64,000 nt of DNA. Source: Janthinobacterium sp. ROICE36. Lineage in GTDB: Bacteria; Pseudomonadota; Gammaproteobacteria; Burkholderiales; Burkholderiaceae_D. Where the stretch lies: contig NZ_PEBS01000008.1 in NCBI RefSeq assembly GCF_002869965.1, positions 58,815 through 122,814 of the forward strand, in the 5' to 3' direction. Below the pieces are notes generated by a model. That model ran no database searches and had not been told where the DNA came from. It worked only from the letters and a program-made list of their open reading frames with translations. The translations under genes and the position numbers were made by a program. Positions 8,030-17,737 of the stretch are shown piece by piece. Every line of letters begins with the position of its first letter. The first letter of the stretch is position 1.

Positions 8030-9252
8030 TTTGCTCCTTGCATGGTCTGTTGTAGCCAGGCGCCCAGTTCACTGCGCTCGGCGTCGGTCATATTGGTCAG
8101 GTTCCCGATCGGCATGGCTTTGAGCTCGATGGCCTGCTTGTAGATTTGCGCCGCGTGCTGGCGAATTTCCGTTTCATTATCCAGCATCATGCCGGCCGGC
8201 GCCGTGGCGAAGCCCGGTTGCGTGGGCTGTGCCGAATGGCACGTGGCGCAGCGCTGGGCGATGATGGCATGCGCGCGCTGGAACTGCGCGGCAGGGTCCA
8301 CCGCAGGCGCGGCCGCCACGGGCGCTTTCGGCGCGATGGCCACTGCGACGGCCAGCAGCAGGGCCACGCCGATGGCCGGATAGCGCCACTCGACCCGGCC
8401 ATTGTGGCGCAGATTGAAGAAGTGGCGAATGAAGACGCCGGCCGCCATGATCAGCGCCAGCACCAGCCAGGCATGGTCGTTGCGGTAGGTCATCGCATAG
8501 TGGTTGCTGATCATGATGAACAGCACGGGCAAGGTAAAGTAATTGTTATGCACGCTGCGCTGCTTGGCCTTCAGGCCGTGCCTGGGGTCGGGCAGCTTGC
8601 CGGCCGCCATGGCTTCGACCATCTTGCGCTGGCCGGGAATGATCAGCATCAGCACATTGGCCACCATGATGGTACCTATCATGGCACCCACGTGGATGTA
8701 GGCGGCGCGCCCGCTGAGCAAATGCGTGAGCACATACGCGGCGCCGACGATCAGCGCGAACACCGTCACGCCGAACCACAGCTCATATTGGGCCAGCTTG
8801 GAGCGGCACAGCAGGTCGTACACGGTCCAGCCGATGACGAGGGTGGCGATGCCGATGCCGACGGCCTGCCCGCTGCTGATGTCAGCCACGGCCTTGTCGA
8901 TCATCATGGCCTGGGCATTGAAATAATACGCGATGGTCAAGAGCGCAAAACCGGACAACCAGGTCGAATATGCTTCCCACTTGAACCAGTGCAGTACCTT
9001 TGGCAGTTCGGCGGGCGCCACCAGGTATTTTTGCGGGTTGTAGAAGCCGCCGCCATGCACGGCCCACAATTGCCCCGAGACGCCCTTCTTCTCCAGCTCG
9101 GAGCCAGGCGCGGGCGGGCGGATCGAGTTGTCGAGCCAGACAAAATAAAAGGAAGCACCAATCCAGGCGATGCCCGTGATGACGTGCAGCCAGCGGACGA
9201 TCAGGTTCAGCCACTCCAGGCCGTACGGAATCAAGTAGGCAAATACTTCCAT
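8026..9252 (-). CDS. puuD: Urate hydroxylase PuuD, membrane protein with C-terminal cytochrome c domain
   Basis: 408 residues. The N-terminal part (about 1-300) has eight or so membrane helices with conserved His residues (LHVITGIAWIGASF, VHNNYFTLPVLF, NHYAM) and matches the urate hydroxylase PuuD family. The tail carries a cytochrome c haem motif CATCH at 335-339 with the likely axial Met380. PuuD oxidises urate to 5-hydroxyisourate and passes electrons through its haem domain to the respiratory chain, unlike soluble UOX or HpxO. HiuH (63399) and UraD (10396), which take the next two steps, are both in the window. Co-translated with the M20 hydrolase and divergent from a LysR gene. Confidence 0.92.
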   Translation of the reverse strand: MEVFAYLIPYGLEWLNLIVRWLHVITGIAWIGASFYFVWLDNSIRPPAPGSELEKKGVSGQLWAVHGGGFYNPQKYLVAPAELPKVLHWFKWEAYSTWLSGFALLTIAYYFNAQAMMIDKAVADISSGQAVGIGIATLVIGWTVYDLLCRSKLAQYELWFGVTVFALIVGAAYVLTHLLSGRAAYIHVGAMIGTIMVANVLMLIIPGQRKMVEAMAAGKLPDPRHGLKAKQRSVHNNYFTLPVLFIMISNHYAMTYRNDHAWLVLALIMAAGVFIRHFFNLRHNGRVEWRYPAIGVALLLAVAVAIAPKAPVAAAPAVDPAAQFQRAHAIIAQRCATCHSAQPTQPGFATAPAGMMLDNETEIRQHAAQIYKQAIELKAMPIGNLTNMTDAERSELGAWLQQTMQGAK

Positions 9253-9300
9253 AAATTTCCTCTAGTCAGACCGAACCCATATTCGTGCCAATCTACACAA

Positions 9301-9316
9301 GATAAACGGATTTATC
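9301..9316. promoter_or_regulatory. Inverted repeat in the puuD-lysR divergent promoter
   Basis: GATAAA-CGGA-TTTATC is a perfect 6-bp dyad with a 4-base spacer, roughly midway between the puuD start (9252) and the lysR start (9384). Its position suits an operator for the divergent LysR regulator. Confidence 0.5.
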
Positions 9317-9341
9317 GCCCATCACATGAAAAATATCGTAT

Positions 9342-9358
9342 ATTTGACATATTCAAAT
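9342..9358. promoter_or_regulatory. LysR-type T-N11-A box
   Basis: ATTTGA-CATAT-TCAAAT is a perfect dyad of 6-bp arms with a 5-base spacer and contains the T-N11-A pattern of LysR sites. It lies 26 bases before the lysR ATG (9384), the usual place for an autoregulatory site, and on the far side of the intergenic region from puuD. Confidence 0.55.
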
Positions 9359-9383
9359 CGATATACAACAGAGCCGCCGCCAC

Positions 9384-10322
9384 ATGTCCAGCCTGCCACA
9401 ACACCTCGACCTGCACCTGATCCGCATCCTCTATCTGCTGCTGGTGGAAAAGAATGTCTCGCGCGTGGCGCTCAAACTCAATCAGCCGCAACCCTCGATT
9501 TCCGCCTCCCTGCGCAAGCTGCGCGAACTGACGGGCGACCCGCTGCTGGTGCGCGGCGCGCGCGGCATGGTGCCCACCCAGCATGGCGAAAGCCTGCTCA
9601 ATCCGGCCAAGCGCATCCTCGACCAGACGGAAAGCCTGTTCGTCAAGAAGACGCCGTTCGTGGCGCAGGAAGAGGCGCGCACCTTCCATATCGCCGCGCC
9701 CGACTACCTGGACAGCCAGTTCCTGCCCAATGTGGTGGCCCAGCTGCGCCGCGGTTCGCCGAAGAGCCGCGTTGTGCTGCATAGCCTGGGACCGGGCATC
9801 GACCATATCCGCCAACTCTCCGATGAAGGGCTGGACCTGGTCATCGCCAACTGGGACGAGCCGCCCGCCCACCTGCACATCTCGAAACTGTTCGAAGACC
9901 CCATCATCTGCGCCATGCATGCGGAAAACGCCTATGCGCGGCGCACGGCCAGCGACGCCATGACCCTCGACGATTATCTGAGCCTGCCCCACGTGGCGCC
10001 GTCGCAGATGATGCCCGGCTACCACGGCGTGATCGATTCCTTCCTCGAAAGGAAAAACCTGCAGCGCAACGTGGTGGTCGAATCGGCGTATTTCGGCCTG
10101 ATCCCCTACATGCTGACACAAACGGACCTGGTGCTCACCACGGGTCGGCAGTTCATGCGCTTCTATGAAAAAACCCTACCGCTGAAAACGTATACCGTGC
10201 CCTTGAAATTCCCGCCCATGCGCTTTTACCAGCTGTGGCACCAGCGCGTGCACCAGGCGCCCGAACACAAATGGCTGCGCGACCAGGTCAGCGCGGCTGC
10301 CAAGGCGCTGGTGCAGCGATAG
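9384..10322 (+). CDS. LysR-family regulator, probably of puuD
   Basis: 312 residues with an N-terminal winged HTH (about 8-66: HLIRILYLLLVEKNVSRVAL, PSISASLRKLRELTG) and a substrate-binding domain. The N-terminus (LDLHLIRILYLLL) resembles the NodD/PcpR branch of LysR regulators. It is divergent from puuD across 131 bases containing two dyads, which points to control of urate oxidation. It is followed 73 bases downstream by the uraD-allC fusion on the same strand, so it may sit upstream in that transcript too. The effector is unknown; urate or a ring-opened product is the natural guess. Confidence 0.87.
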   Translation: MSSLPQHLDLHLIRILYLLLVEKNVSRVALKLNQPQPSISASLRKLRELTGDPLLVRGARGMVPTQHGESLLNPAKRILDQTESLFVKKTPFVAQEEARTFHIAAPDYLDSQFLPNVVAQLRRGSPKSRVVLHSLGPGIDHIRQLSDEGLDLVIANWDEPPAHLHISKLFEDPIICAMHAENAYARRTASDAMTLDDYLSLPHVAPSQMMPGYHGVIDSFLERKNLQRNVVVESAYFGLIPYMLTQTDLVLTTGRQFMRFYEKTLPLKTYTVPLKFPPMRFYQLWHQRVHQAPEHKWLRDQVSAAAKALVQR

Positions 10323-10395
10323 CCGCTATCAGCACGCGCATATAATGGAGGCAGGCACGGGGCGCTATCATCACCGCTTGCATGATCGGAAAACC

Positions 10396-12150
10396 ATGAC
10401 CACCCTTTCAGACCTGAACGCCGGCAGCCAGGCCGATTTTATCGCGCACCTGCACGGCATCTATGAACACTCGCCCTGGATCGCCCAGCGCGCGGCCCCC
10501 GCCCGGCCGTTCGGCAGCCTGACGGCACTCAAGGCGGAACTGCAGCGCGTGCTGGCGCAAGCCTCGCCCGAAGAGCAGCTGGGGTTGATACGCGCCCACC
10601 CGGAGCTGGCCGGCAAGGCCGCTGTCGCGGGACAGCTGACGGCCGAGTCGACGCGCGAACAGGCCAAGTCCGGCCTGAACCTGTGCAGTCCTGATGAATT
10701 TATCACGCTGCAGCGCCTCAACAGCGAGTACAACGCCAAATTCGGCTTTCCCTTCATCCTGGCCGTCAAGGGCCCGACGGGCGAAGGCCTGACGCGCCAG
10801 GACATCATCGCCACGTTTGCCCGGCGCCTGAAAAACCGCCACGCCGATGAAGTGGCCGAATCGCTGCGCCAGATCAAGCGCATCGCCGAGCTGCGCCTGA
10901 ACGAGCTGTTCGATGTGCGCCTGGACTTCGGCCCGACCATCATGCAGCAGGCCGAAACCTTGGCTGACTGGAGCGACAGCGATTACAACCTGACCTGCGC
11001 CTACCTGACGCCGGCGCACCGGAAAACGGCCGCGCAGCTGGCCAACTGGATGCGGGAGGCGGGCATGCAGGTGCACATCGATGCCGTCGGCAATGTCGTC
11101 GGCCGTTATTTGTCTGACGTACCCGACGCGAAAACCCTGATGACGGGATCGCATTACGACACGGTGCGCAACGGTGGCAAGTACGACGGCCGCCTGGGCA
11201 TCGTGCTGCCGATCGCCGTCGTTCGCCATCTGCACGAACGGGGCGAAAAGCTGCCCTTCCACGTCGAAATCGTCGGCTTCGCCGAAGAGGAAGGCGTGCG
11301 CTTCAAGAGCACCTTCCTGGGCAGCACGGCCGTCACGGGCAAGTTCGACTTGTCGCTGCTGGAACAATGCGACACAGATGGCGTGAGCATGCGCGAGGCG
11401 CTGGCCGCCGCCGGCCATGAAGCTGCTGCCATCGGCGCCATCGCGCGCGATCCCGCCGACTTGCTCGGTTATGTGGAAGTGCATATCGAGCAGGGCCCCG
11501 TACTGCTGGAGCGCGACCTGCCGCTGGGGATCGTCACGGCAATTGCCGGCAGCTCGCGTTACCTGGTGACTCTTGGCGGCGTGGCCAGCCATGCGGGCAC
11601 CACACCCATGAATATGCGCAAGGATGCCGCCAGCGCGGCGGCCGAAATCATCCTGTTGGTGGAGCAGCGCTGCAACCAGGGCGTAGCGCTGGTGGGCACC
11701 GTGGGCCAGCTGCAGGTGCCCAACGGTTCCGTCAACGTGATCGCCGGCGCCTGCACCCTGTCGCTCGACATCCGCGCAGCCAGCGATGCGGTACGCCAGG
11801 CCGCCGTCGACGACATCCTCGATGGCATCGCCGGCATCTGCGCGCGGCGCCAGATCGACTACCAGCTGGAACTGCTGCTGTCGGCGATTGCGGCGCCGTG
11901 CGCTCCATGGCTGATGGCGCAGCTGGCGCAGGCCGTGGAATCCGTCGGCATCGAACCATACGCGCTGCTGTCGGGCGCCGGCCACGACGCCATGGCCATG
12001 GCCGCCATCACCGACGTGGCCATGCTGTTTACCCGCTGCGGCAATGGCGGCATCAGCCACAACCCGCTGGAAACCATGACGGCAGACGACGCCGACATCG
12101 CGGCGCGCGCGCTGCTGGCGTTTTTGCGCAACTTCCAGCCCAAGCCCTGA
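10396..12150 (+). CDS. Fused OHCU decarboxylase (UraD) and allantoate amidohydrolase (AllC-like)
   Basis: 584 residues joining two purine-degradation enzymes. Residues 1-170 are 2-oxo-4-hydroxy-4-carboxy-5-ureidoimidazoline decarboxylase: His68 in AHPELAGKAA and the SEYNAKFGFPF block at 110-120 are hallmarks. Residues 180-584 are an M20 amidohydrolase of the allantoate/N-carbamoyl type, with GSHYDT (His253), GGKYDGRLG (Asp264), FAEEEG, HIEQGPVL and a C-terminal GNGGISHNP. UraD makes S-allantoin, and the second domain would act on allantoate after PuuE. The ATG at 10396 was chosen because UraD homology starts there; an upstream ATG at 10345 adds 17 unlikely residues. Substrate of the second half: allantoate is most likely, ureidoglycolate possible. 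Confidence 0.9.
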   Translation: MTTLSDLNAGSQADFIAHLHGIYEHSPWIAQRAAPARPFGSLTALKAELQRVLAQASPEEQLGLIRAHPELAGKAAVAGQLTAESTREQAKSGLNLCSPDEFITLQRLNSEYNAKFGFPFILAVKGPTGEGLTRQDIIATFARRLKNRHADEVAESLRQIKRIAELRLNELFDVRLDFGPTIMQQAETLADWSDSDYNLTCAYLTPAHRKTAAQLANWMREAGMQVHIDAVGNVVGRYLSDVPDAKTLMTGSHYDTVRNGGKYDGRLGIVLPIAVVRHLHERGEKLPFHVEIVGFAEEEGVRFKSTFLGSTAVTGKFDLSLLEQCDTDGVSMREALAAAGHEAAAIGAIARDPADLLGYVEVHIEQGPVLLERDLPLGIVTAIAGSSRYLVTLGGVASHAGTTPMNMRKDAASAAAEIILLVEQRCNQGVALVGTVGQLQVPNGSVNVIAGACTLSLDIRAASDAVRQAAVDDILDGIAGICARRQIDYQLELLLSAIAAPCAPWLMAQLAQAVESVGIEPYALLSGAGHDAMAMAAITDVAMLFTRCGNGGISHNPLETMTADDADIAARALLAFLRNFQPKP

Positions 12151-12172
12151 GTGAGGGACGTGGGCTGGTGAC

Positions 12173-13420
12173 CTATACGGCCACGGCCCGTTCCAGCATC
12201 GCGTGCAACAGCACATTGCAGCCCGCTTCCAGGTGCTCGGGCTTGGCGTCTTCGATTTCATTGTGGCTGATGCCGTCCTTGCACGGCACGAAGATCATGC
12301 CGGCCGGCGCCAACCGGGCCGCGTAGATGGCGTCGTGACCGGCGCCGGAGACCACATCCATCACGGAATAACCAAGCTTTGCGGTGGCATTGCGCACGGC
12401 GCCAACGCAGTCGGGGTGGAACGGGCATGGCGGGTAATAGGAAACCCGTTCAAGAGATATCTCCAGTCCTGTGCCGGTGCGCGTGGCGTCGATGAAAGCC
12501 GTGATCTCGCCATGCATGGTGTTGAGCAGTTCATCGTTCACATTGCGCAGGTCGATGCTGAACTTGACTTCACCAGGAATCACGTTGCGGCTGTTCGGGA
12601 AAACCTGCACCATGCCCACCGTGCCGCGCCCATACGGCGGATAGCGGTTGGCGATGGCGACGACCTCCTGCATGATGGTGGTGGCCACCTGCAGCGCATC
12701 CTTGCGCAGGCCCATGGGCGTGGGTCCCGCATGCGCTTCCATGCCCGTCACCACGCAGTCGTACCACGACAACCCCATGACAGCCGGCACCACGCCGATG
12801 ACCTTGTCGGCATCTTCCAGCACGGGGCCCTGCTCGATATGCGTTTCAAAGTAGGCGCCGATGGGATGCTCGCCCGGCACCTGATCGCCCTTGTATCCGA
12901 TGCGCGCCAGCTCCTCGCCCACCGTTTTTCCTTCCGTATCCTTGGCCGCATACGCGGTTTCGAGCGAGAAGGCGCCACAAAAGACGCCCGAGCCCATCAT
13001 CACGGGCACGAAGCGCGAACCTTCCTCGTTGGTCCAGAAGGCCACCTCGATGGGCGATCGCGTCTTGATATTGAGGTCGTTCAGGGTGCGCACCACTTCC
13101 AGGCCCGCCAGCACACCGTAATTGCCATCGAACTTGCCGCCCGTAGGTTGCGTGTCGATATGACTGCCCGTCATCACGGGCGGCAGGGTATTGTCTACGC
13201 CGTCGCGGCGCATGAAGACATTGCCGATCTGGTCGATGGTGATGCTCATTCCCGCGTCCGTGCCCCAACGCACCACCAGGTCGCGGCCCTGTTTGTCCAG
13301 GTCCGTCAGGGCCAGGCGCTCGACGCCGCCTTTCACTGTCGCGCCGATCTGTGCCAGCTCCATCAGGGCTGCCCACAGTCGTTCGCCATTGATGCGTAGA
13401 TCATCCCGTATATCATCCAT
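12173..13420 (-). CDS. hydC: Zn-dependent N-carbamoyl-beta-alanine amidohydrolase (beta-ureidopropionase type)
   Basis: 415 residues of the M20 amidohydrolase family. Metal ligands are all visible: GSHIDT (His87), GGKFDGNYG (Asp98), NEEGSRF (Glu132-Glu133), ETHIEQGPVL and the C-terminal GISHNE. It is last in the minus-strand pyrimidine operon, 15 bases after hydA, so the expected reaction is N-carbamoyl-beta-alanine to beta-alanine, CO2 and ammonia (step three of the reductive pathway). It converges with the uraD-allC fusion, whose C-terminal half is a distant relative; the two genes end only 22 bases apart with no obvious terminator. Closely related enzymes cleave N-carbamoyl-L-amino acids, but the neighbours favour the pyrimidine role. 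Confidence 0.9.
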   Translation of the reverse strand: MDDIRDDLRINGERLWAALMELAQIGATVKGGVERLALTDLDKQGRDLVVRWGTDAGMSITIDQIGNVFMRRDGVDNTLPPVMTGSHIDTQPTGGKFDGNYGVLAGLEVVRTLNDLNIKTRSPIEVAFWTNEEGSRFVPVMMGSGVFCGAFSLETAYAAKDTEGKTVGEELARIGYKGDQVPGEHPIGAYFETHIEQGPVLEDADKVIGVVPAVMGLSWYDCVVTGMEAHAGPTPMGLRKDALQVATTIMQEVVAIANRYPPYGRGTVGMVQVFPNSRNVIPGEVKFSIDLRNVNDELLNTMHGEITAFIDATRTGTGLEISLERVSYYPPCPFHPDCVGAVRNATAKLGYSVMDVVSGAGHDAIYAARLAPAGMIFVPCKDGISHNEIEDAKPEHLEAGCNVLLHAMLERAVAV

Positions 13421-13435
13421 TACTGTCTCCTGACT

Positions 13436-14848
<1,413 letters not shown>

Positions 14849-16333
14849 TCAGGACTGCGGTGCCTGCTGCATGTGCGCCACCGCCTTGCCCTTCATCATG
14901 ACGCCGTAGACGACTGCGGCGATGGCCACGCCCACGAACCAGGCGTAGGTGTAAATGGTTTTAAAGCCTTCGGCCACGCCGGGAAACGCCGTGGGAAAGG
15001 CCGCGTTCAGGAAACCCGGGATATTCGGCAGCACCGCGATAACAAAGGCGATCAGCGCCGCCATGTTCCAGCCATTGCCATACGAGTAGACGCCATCGTC
15101 GCGGTACAGTTGTTTGACGTCGAGCTGCGTCTTGCGCACAAAATAATAGTCGACGATGAGGATGCCGGCGATGGGGCCCAGCAAGGCCGAGTAGCCGATC
15201 AGCCACGTGAATATATAGCCCTGCGTCGATTCGAGCACCTTCCACGGCATCATGACGATGGCGATGAAGGCTGTGATATAGCCGCCCATCTTGTACGAAA
15301 TCTGCTTCGGCGCCAGCGAGGAAAAGTCGTAGGCCGGCCCCACCAGGTTGGCCGCCAGGTTGACGCTGACCGTGTCGATCAGCAGGATGATCAGGGCGAT
15401 CAGCACGGCGGCGCCCGTCATGCGGCTGGCCAGGTCGACCGGGTCCCAGATGGCCTTGCCGTACATGACCACGGAGCCTGCAGTGACGATGACAGCCAGC
15501 ATGGCGAGCAATCCCATGGGCACGGGCAAGCCGATGGACTGGCCGATCACCTGGTCGCGCTGCGTCTTGGCGAAGCGCGTGAAGTCGGGGATGTTCAAGG
15601 CCAGGGTGGCCCAGAAACCCACCATGGCCGTCAACGATGGCCAGAAGACGCTCCAGAACTGGCCCGCTTTTTTGCCACCCGCGATGAATTGCGATGGCTG
15701 GTCCAGCAGGCTGGCCACGCCGCCAGCCTTGCTGTGCACCCAGTACAGCAGCACGAAGCAGATGAGGATTTTCAGCGGCGCCGTATAGGTTTCGAGTTTG
15801 CGAATCGACTCCATGCCGTGCAGGATGTAATAGAACTGGATGGCCCAGAAAGCCAGGAAGCACAGCAACTGGCTGCCGTTGATGCCCAGGCCCGCGATCT
15901 TCTCGCCGCCCAGTTCATGCCCCATCAACACGCCCATCAGGGTATAGATCATCTGCCCGCCGAACCAAGTCTGGATGCCGTACCAGCCGCAGGCGACGAT
16001 GGCGCGCATCAGTGCCGGCAAGCGCGCGCCCATGGTGCCGAACGAGGCGCGCGCCAGCACCGCATACGGAATGCCGTACTTGGTGCCCGCATGGCCGATC
16101 AGCAGCATGGGCAAGAGCACGATGGCGTTGGCGAGAAATACCGTGAGTACGGCCTGGTAACCGGACATGCCACTATCGATCAGGCTGGCCGACAGGGTGT
16201 AGGCGGGAATGCACATCACCATGCCCACCCATAGCGCGGCGAAGTGATACCAACGCCAGGTGCGCTGCGCCGCAGTGGTGGGCGCAAGGTCTTCATTCCA
16301 GAGTTGCGTGTTGCCTGAATAGTCGTGGTTCAC
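14849..16333 (-). CDS. NCS1-family nucleobase permease (uracil/cytosine/allantoin type)
   Basis: 494 residues with about twelve membrane helices. Family markers are the N-terminal NxDLAPT-like segment, the GxxxxIPAYTLSASLIDSGMS region, WYGIQTWFGGQM, and LNIPDFTRFAK. NCS1 proteins import nucleobases, hydantoins or allantoin with H+ or Na+. Placement between preA and hydA makes uracil/thymine (PydP-like) the most likely cargo, but allantoin cannot be excluded. It starts with GTG at 16331-16333, with GGAG upstream. A 123-base gap separates it from preA, so an internal promoter is possible. Confidence 0.9.
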   Translation of the reverse strand: MNHDYSGNTQLWNEDLAPTTAAQRTWRWYHFAALWVGMVMCIPAYTLSASLIDSGMSGYQAVLTVFLANAIVLLPMLLIGHAGTKYGIPYAVLARASFGTMGARLPALMRAIVACGWYGIQTWFGGQMIYTLMGVLMGHELGGEKIAGLGINGSQLLCFLAFWAIQFYYILHGMESIRKLETYTAPLKILICFVLLYWVHSKAGGVASLLDQPSQFIAGGKKAGQFWSVFWPSLTAMVGFWATLALNIPDFTRFAKTQRDQVIGQSIGLPVPMGLLAMLAVIVTAGSVVMYGKAIWDPVDLASRMTGAAVLIALIILLIDTVSVNLAANLVGPAYDFSSLAPKQISYKMGGYITAFIAIVMMPWKVLESTQGYIFTWLIGYSALLGPIAGILIVDYYFVRKTQLDVKQLYRDDGVYSYGNGWNMAALIAFVIAVLPNIPGFLNAAFPTAFPGVAEGFKTIYTYAWFVGVAIAAVVYGVMMKGKAVAHMQQAPQS

Positions 16334-16456
16334 AGGTATGCTCCATCGGTTGGGAGGGGATCGGTTTTATGGAAACGGCGGCAGCCTAGCTTACCGCAAA
16401 GGCCCGCCGCTGTTTGCAAAATAAACACACGCAAGATACATGCCTTGATGCGTGCC

Positions 16457-17737
16457 CTAAACCGTCTCCGCCAATGCCCGTGGATTCCTGGGATCCTGCG
16501 TCCAGTTCATGTAGGGCTTGCCCGTGACCTGCGGCACCATCGTGATGCAGCCCTGCACCGGACAGGTGATTTCGCACAGATTGCAACCCACGCATTCCTC
16601 CTTGATCACCTCATATGTGCGGGTTCCGGCAGCGTCGATCAGTTGCGCAATCGACTGGTGCGAGGTGTCTTCGCAAGCCACATAACACTTGCCGCATTTG
16701 ATGCAGTCGTCCTGATTAATGTGCGCGATGACCTGGTAATTCATGTCCAGATATTTCCAGTCCGTCGTGTTGGCCACGGCCTTGCCGGAAAAATCGCTGA
16801 TGCGTGCATAGCCCTTTTCATCCATCCAGCGCGACAGGCCATCCTTCATCTCTTCGACGATGCGGAAACCATGCAGCATGGCGGCGGTGCACACCTGCAC
16901 GCAGCCGGCGCCCAGGGCGATGAATTCGGCGGCGTCGCGCCAGTTGCCGATGCCGCCGATGCCGGAAATGGGCAGACCGCGCGTCTGCCGATCGCGGGCG
17001 ATTTCCGCCACCATGTTCAGGGCGATCGGTTTCACCGCAGACCCGCAATAGCCGCCGTGCGTGCTGGCGCCACCCACGATGGGCAAGGCCACCATGCGGT
17101 CAAGATCCAGCGAGGTGATCGAGTTGATGGTGTTGATCAGCGAGACGGCATCGGCGCCGCCAGCCTTGGCCGCGCGCGCCGGCATGCGCACGTCCGTGAT
17201 GTTGGGCGTGAGCTTGACGATGACGGGTAATTTGCTGTGTTTCTTGCACCAGGCGGTGACCATCTGCACATACTCGGGAACCTGGCCAACGGCCGCGCCC
17301 ATGCCCCGCTCCGGCATGCCATGCGGGCAGCCGAAATTGAGTTCGATGCCATCCGCTCCTGTCGCTTCCACCTTCGGCAAAATGTCGGCCCAATAGTGTT
17401 CTTCGCACGGCAGCATCAGGGAGACGATCATGGCGCGGTCCGGCCAGTCCTTTTTCACCTGCGTGATTTCGCGCAGATTGATCTCCAGCGAGCGGTCGGT
17501 AATGAGCTCGATGTTATTGAAGCCCACCACTTCGCGGTTCTTGCCATACAGGGCGGAATAACGCGACGAAACGTTGACGGCGGCCGGGTCTTCGCCCAGG
17601 GTTTTCCACACCACGCCGCCCCACCCCGCTTCGAATGCGCGCACCACGTTATAGGCCTTGTCGGTGGGTGGCGCAGAGGCCAGCCAAAAAGGATTCGGCG
17701 CCTTGATGCCGCAAAATTCGATGCTGAGATCAGCCAT
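16457..17737 (-). CDS. preA: NAD-dependent dihydropyrimidine dehydrogenase subunit PreA
   Basis: 426 residues. The N-terminal TIM barrel binds FMN and carries the catalytic Cys137 in NFGCPHGMPERGMG, matching mammalian DPD Cys671. The C-terminus holds two 4Fe-4S clusters: CIKCGKCYVAC from Cys345 and CVGCNLCEITCP from Cys382. PreA reduces uracil or thymine with electrons received from PreT. Its ATG overlaps the preT stop by one base (TAATG), giving coupled translation of the two subunits. Together PreT and PreA correspond to one fused eukaryotic DPD chain. Confidence 0.95.
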   Translation of the reverse strand: MADLSIEFCGIKAPNPFWLASAPPTDKAYNVVRAFEAGWGGVVWKTLGEDPAAVNVSSRYSALYGKNREVVGFNNIELITDRSLEINLREITQVKKDWPDRAMIVSLMLPCEEHYWADILPKVEATGADGIELNFGCPHGMPERGMGAAVGQVPEYVQMVTAWCKKHSKLPVIVKLTPNITDVRMPARAAKAGGADAVSLINTINSITSLDLDRMVALPIVGGASTHGGYCGSAVKPIALNMVAEIARDRQTRGLPISGIGGIGNWRDAAEFIALGAGCVQVCTAAMLHGFRIVEEMKDGLSRWMDEKGYARISDFSGKAVANTTDWKYLDMNYQVIAHINQDDCIKCGKCYVACEDTSHQSIAQLIDAAGTRTYEVIKEECVGCNLCEITCPVQGCITMVPQVTGKPYMNWTQDPRNPRALAETV

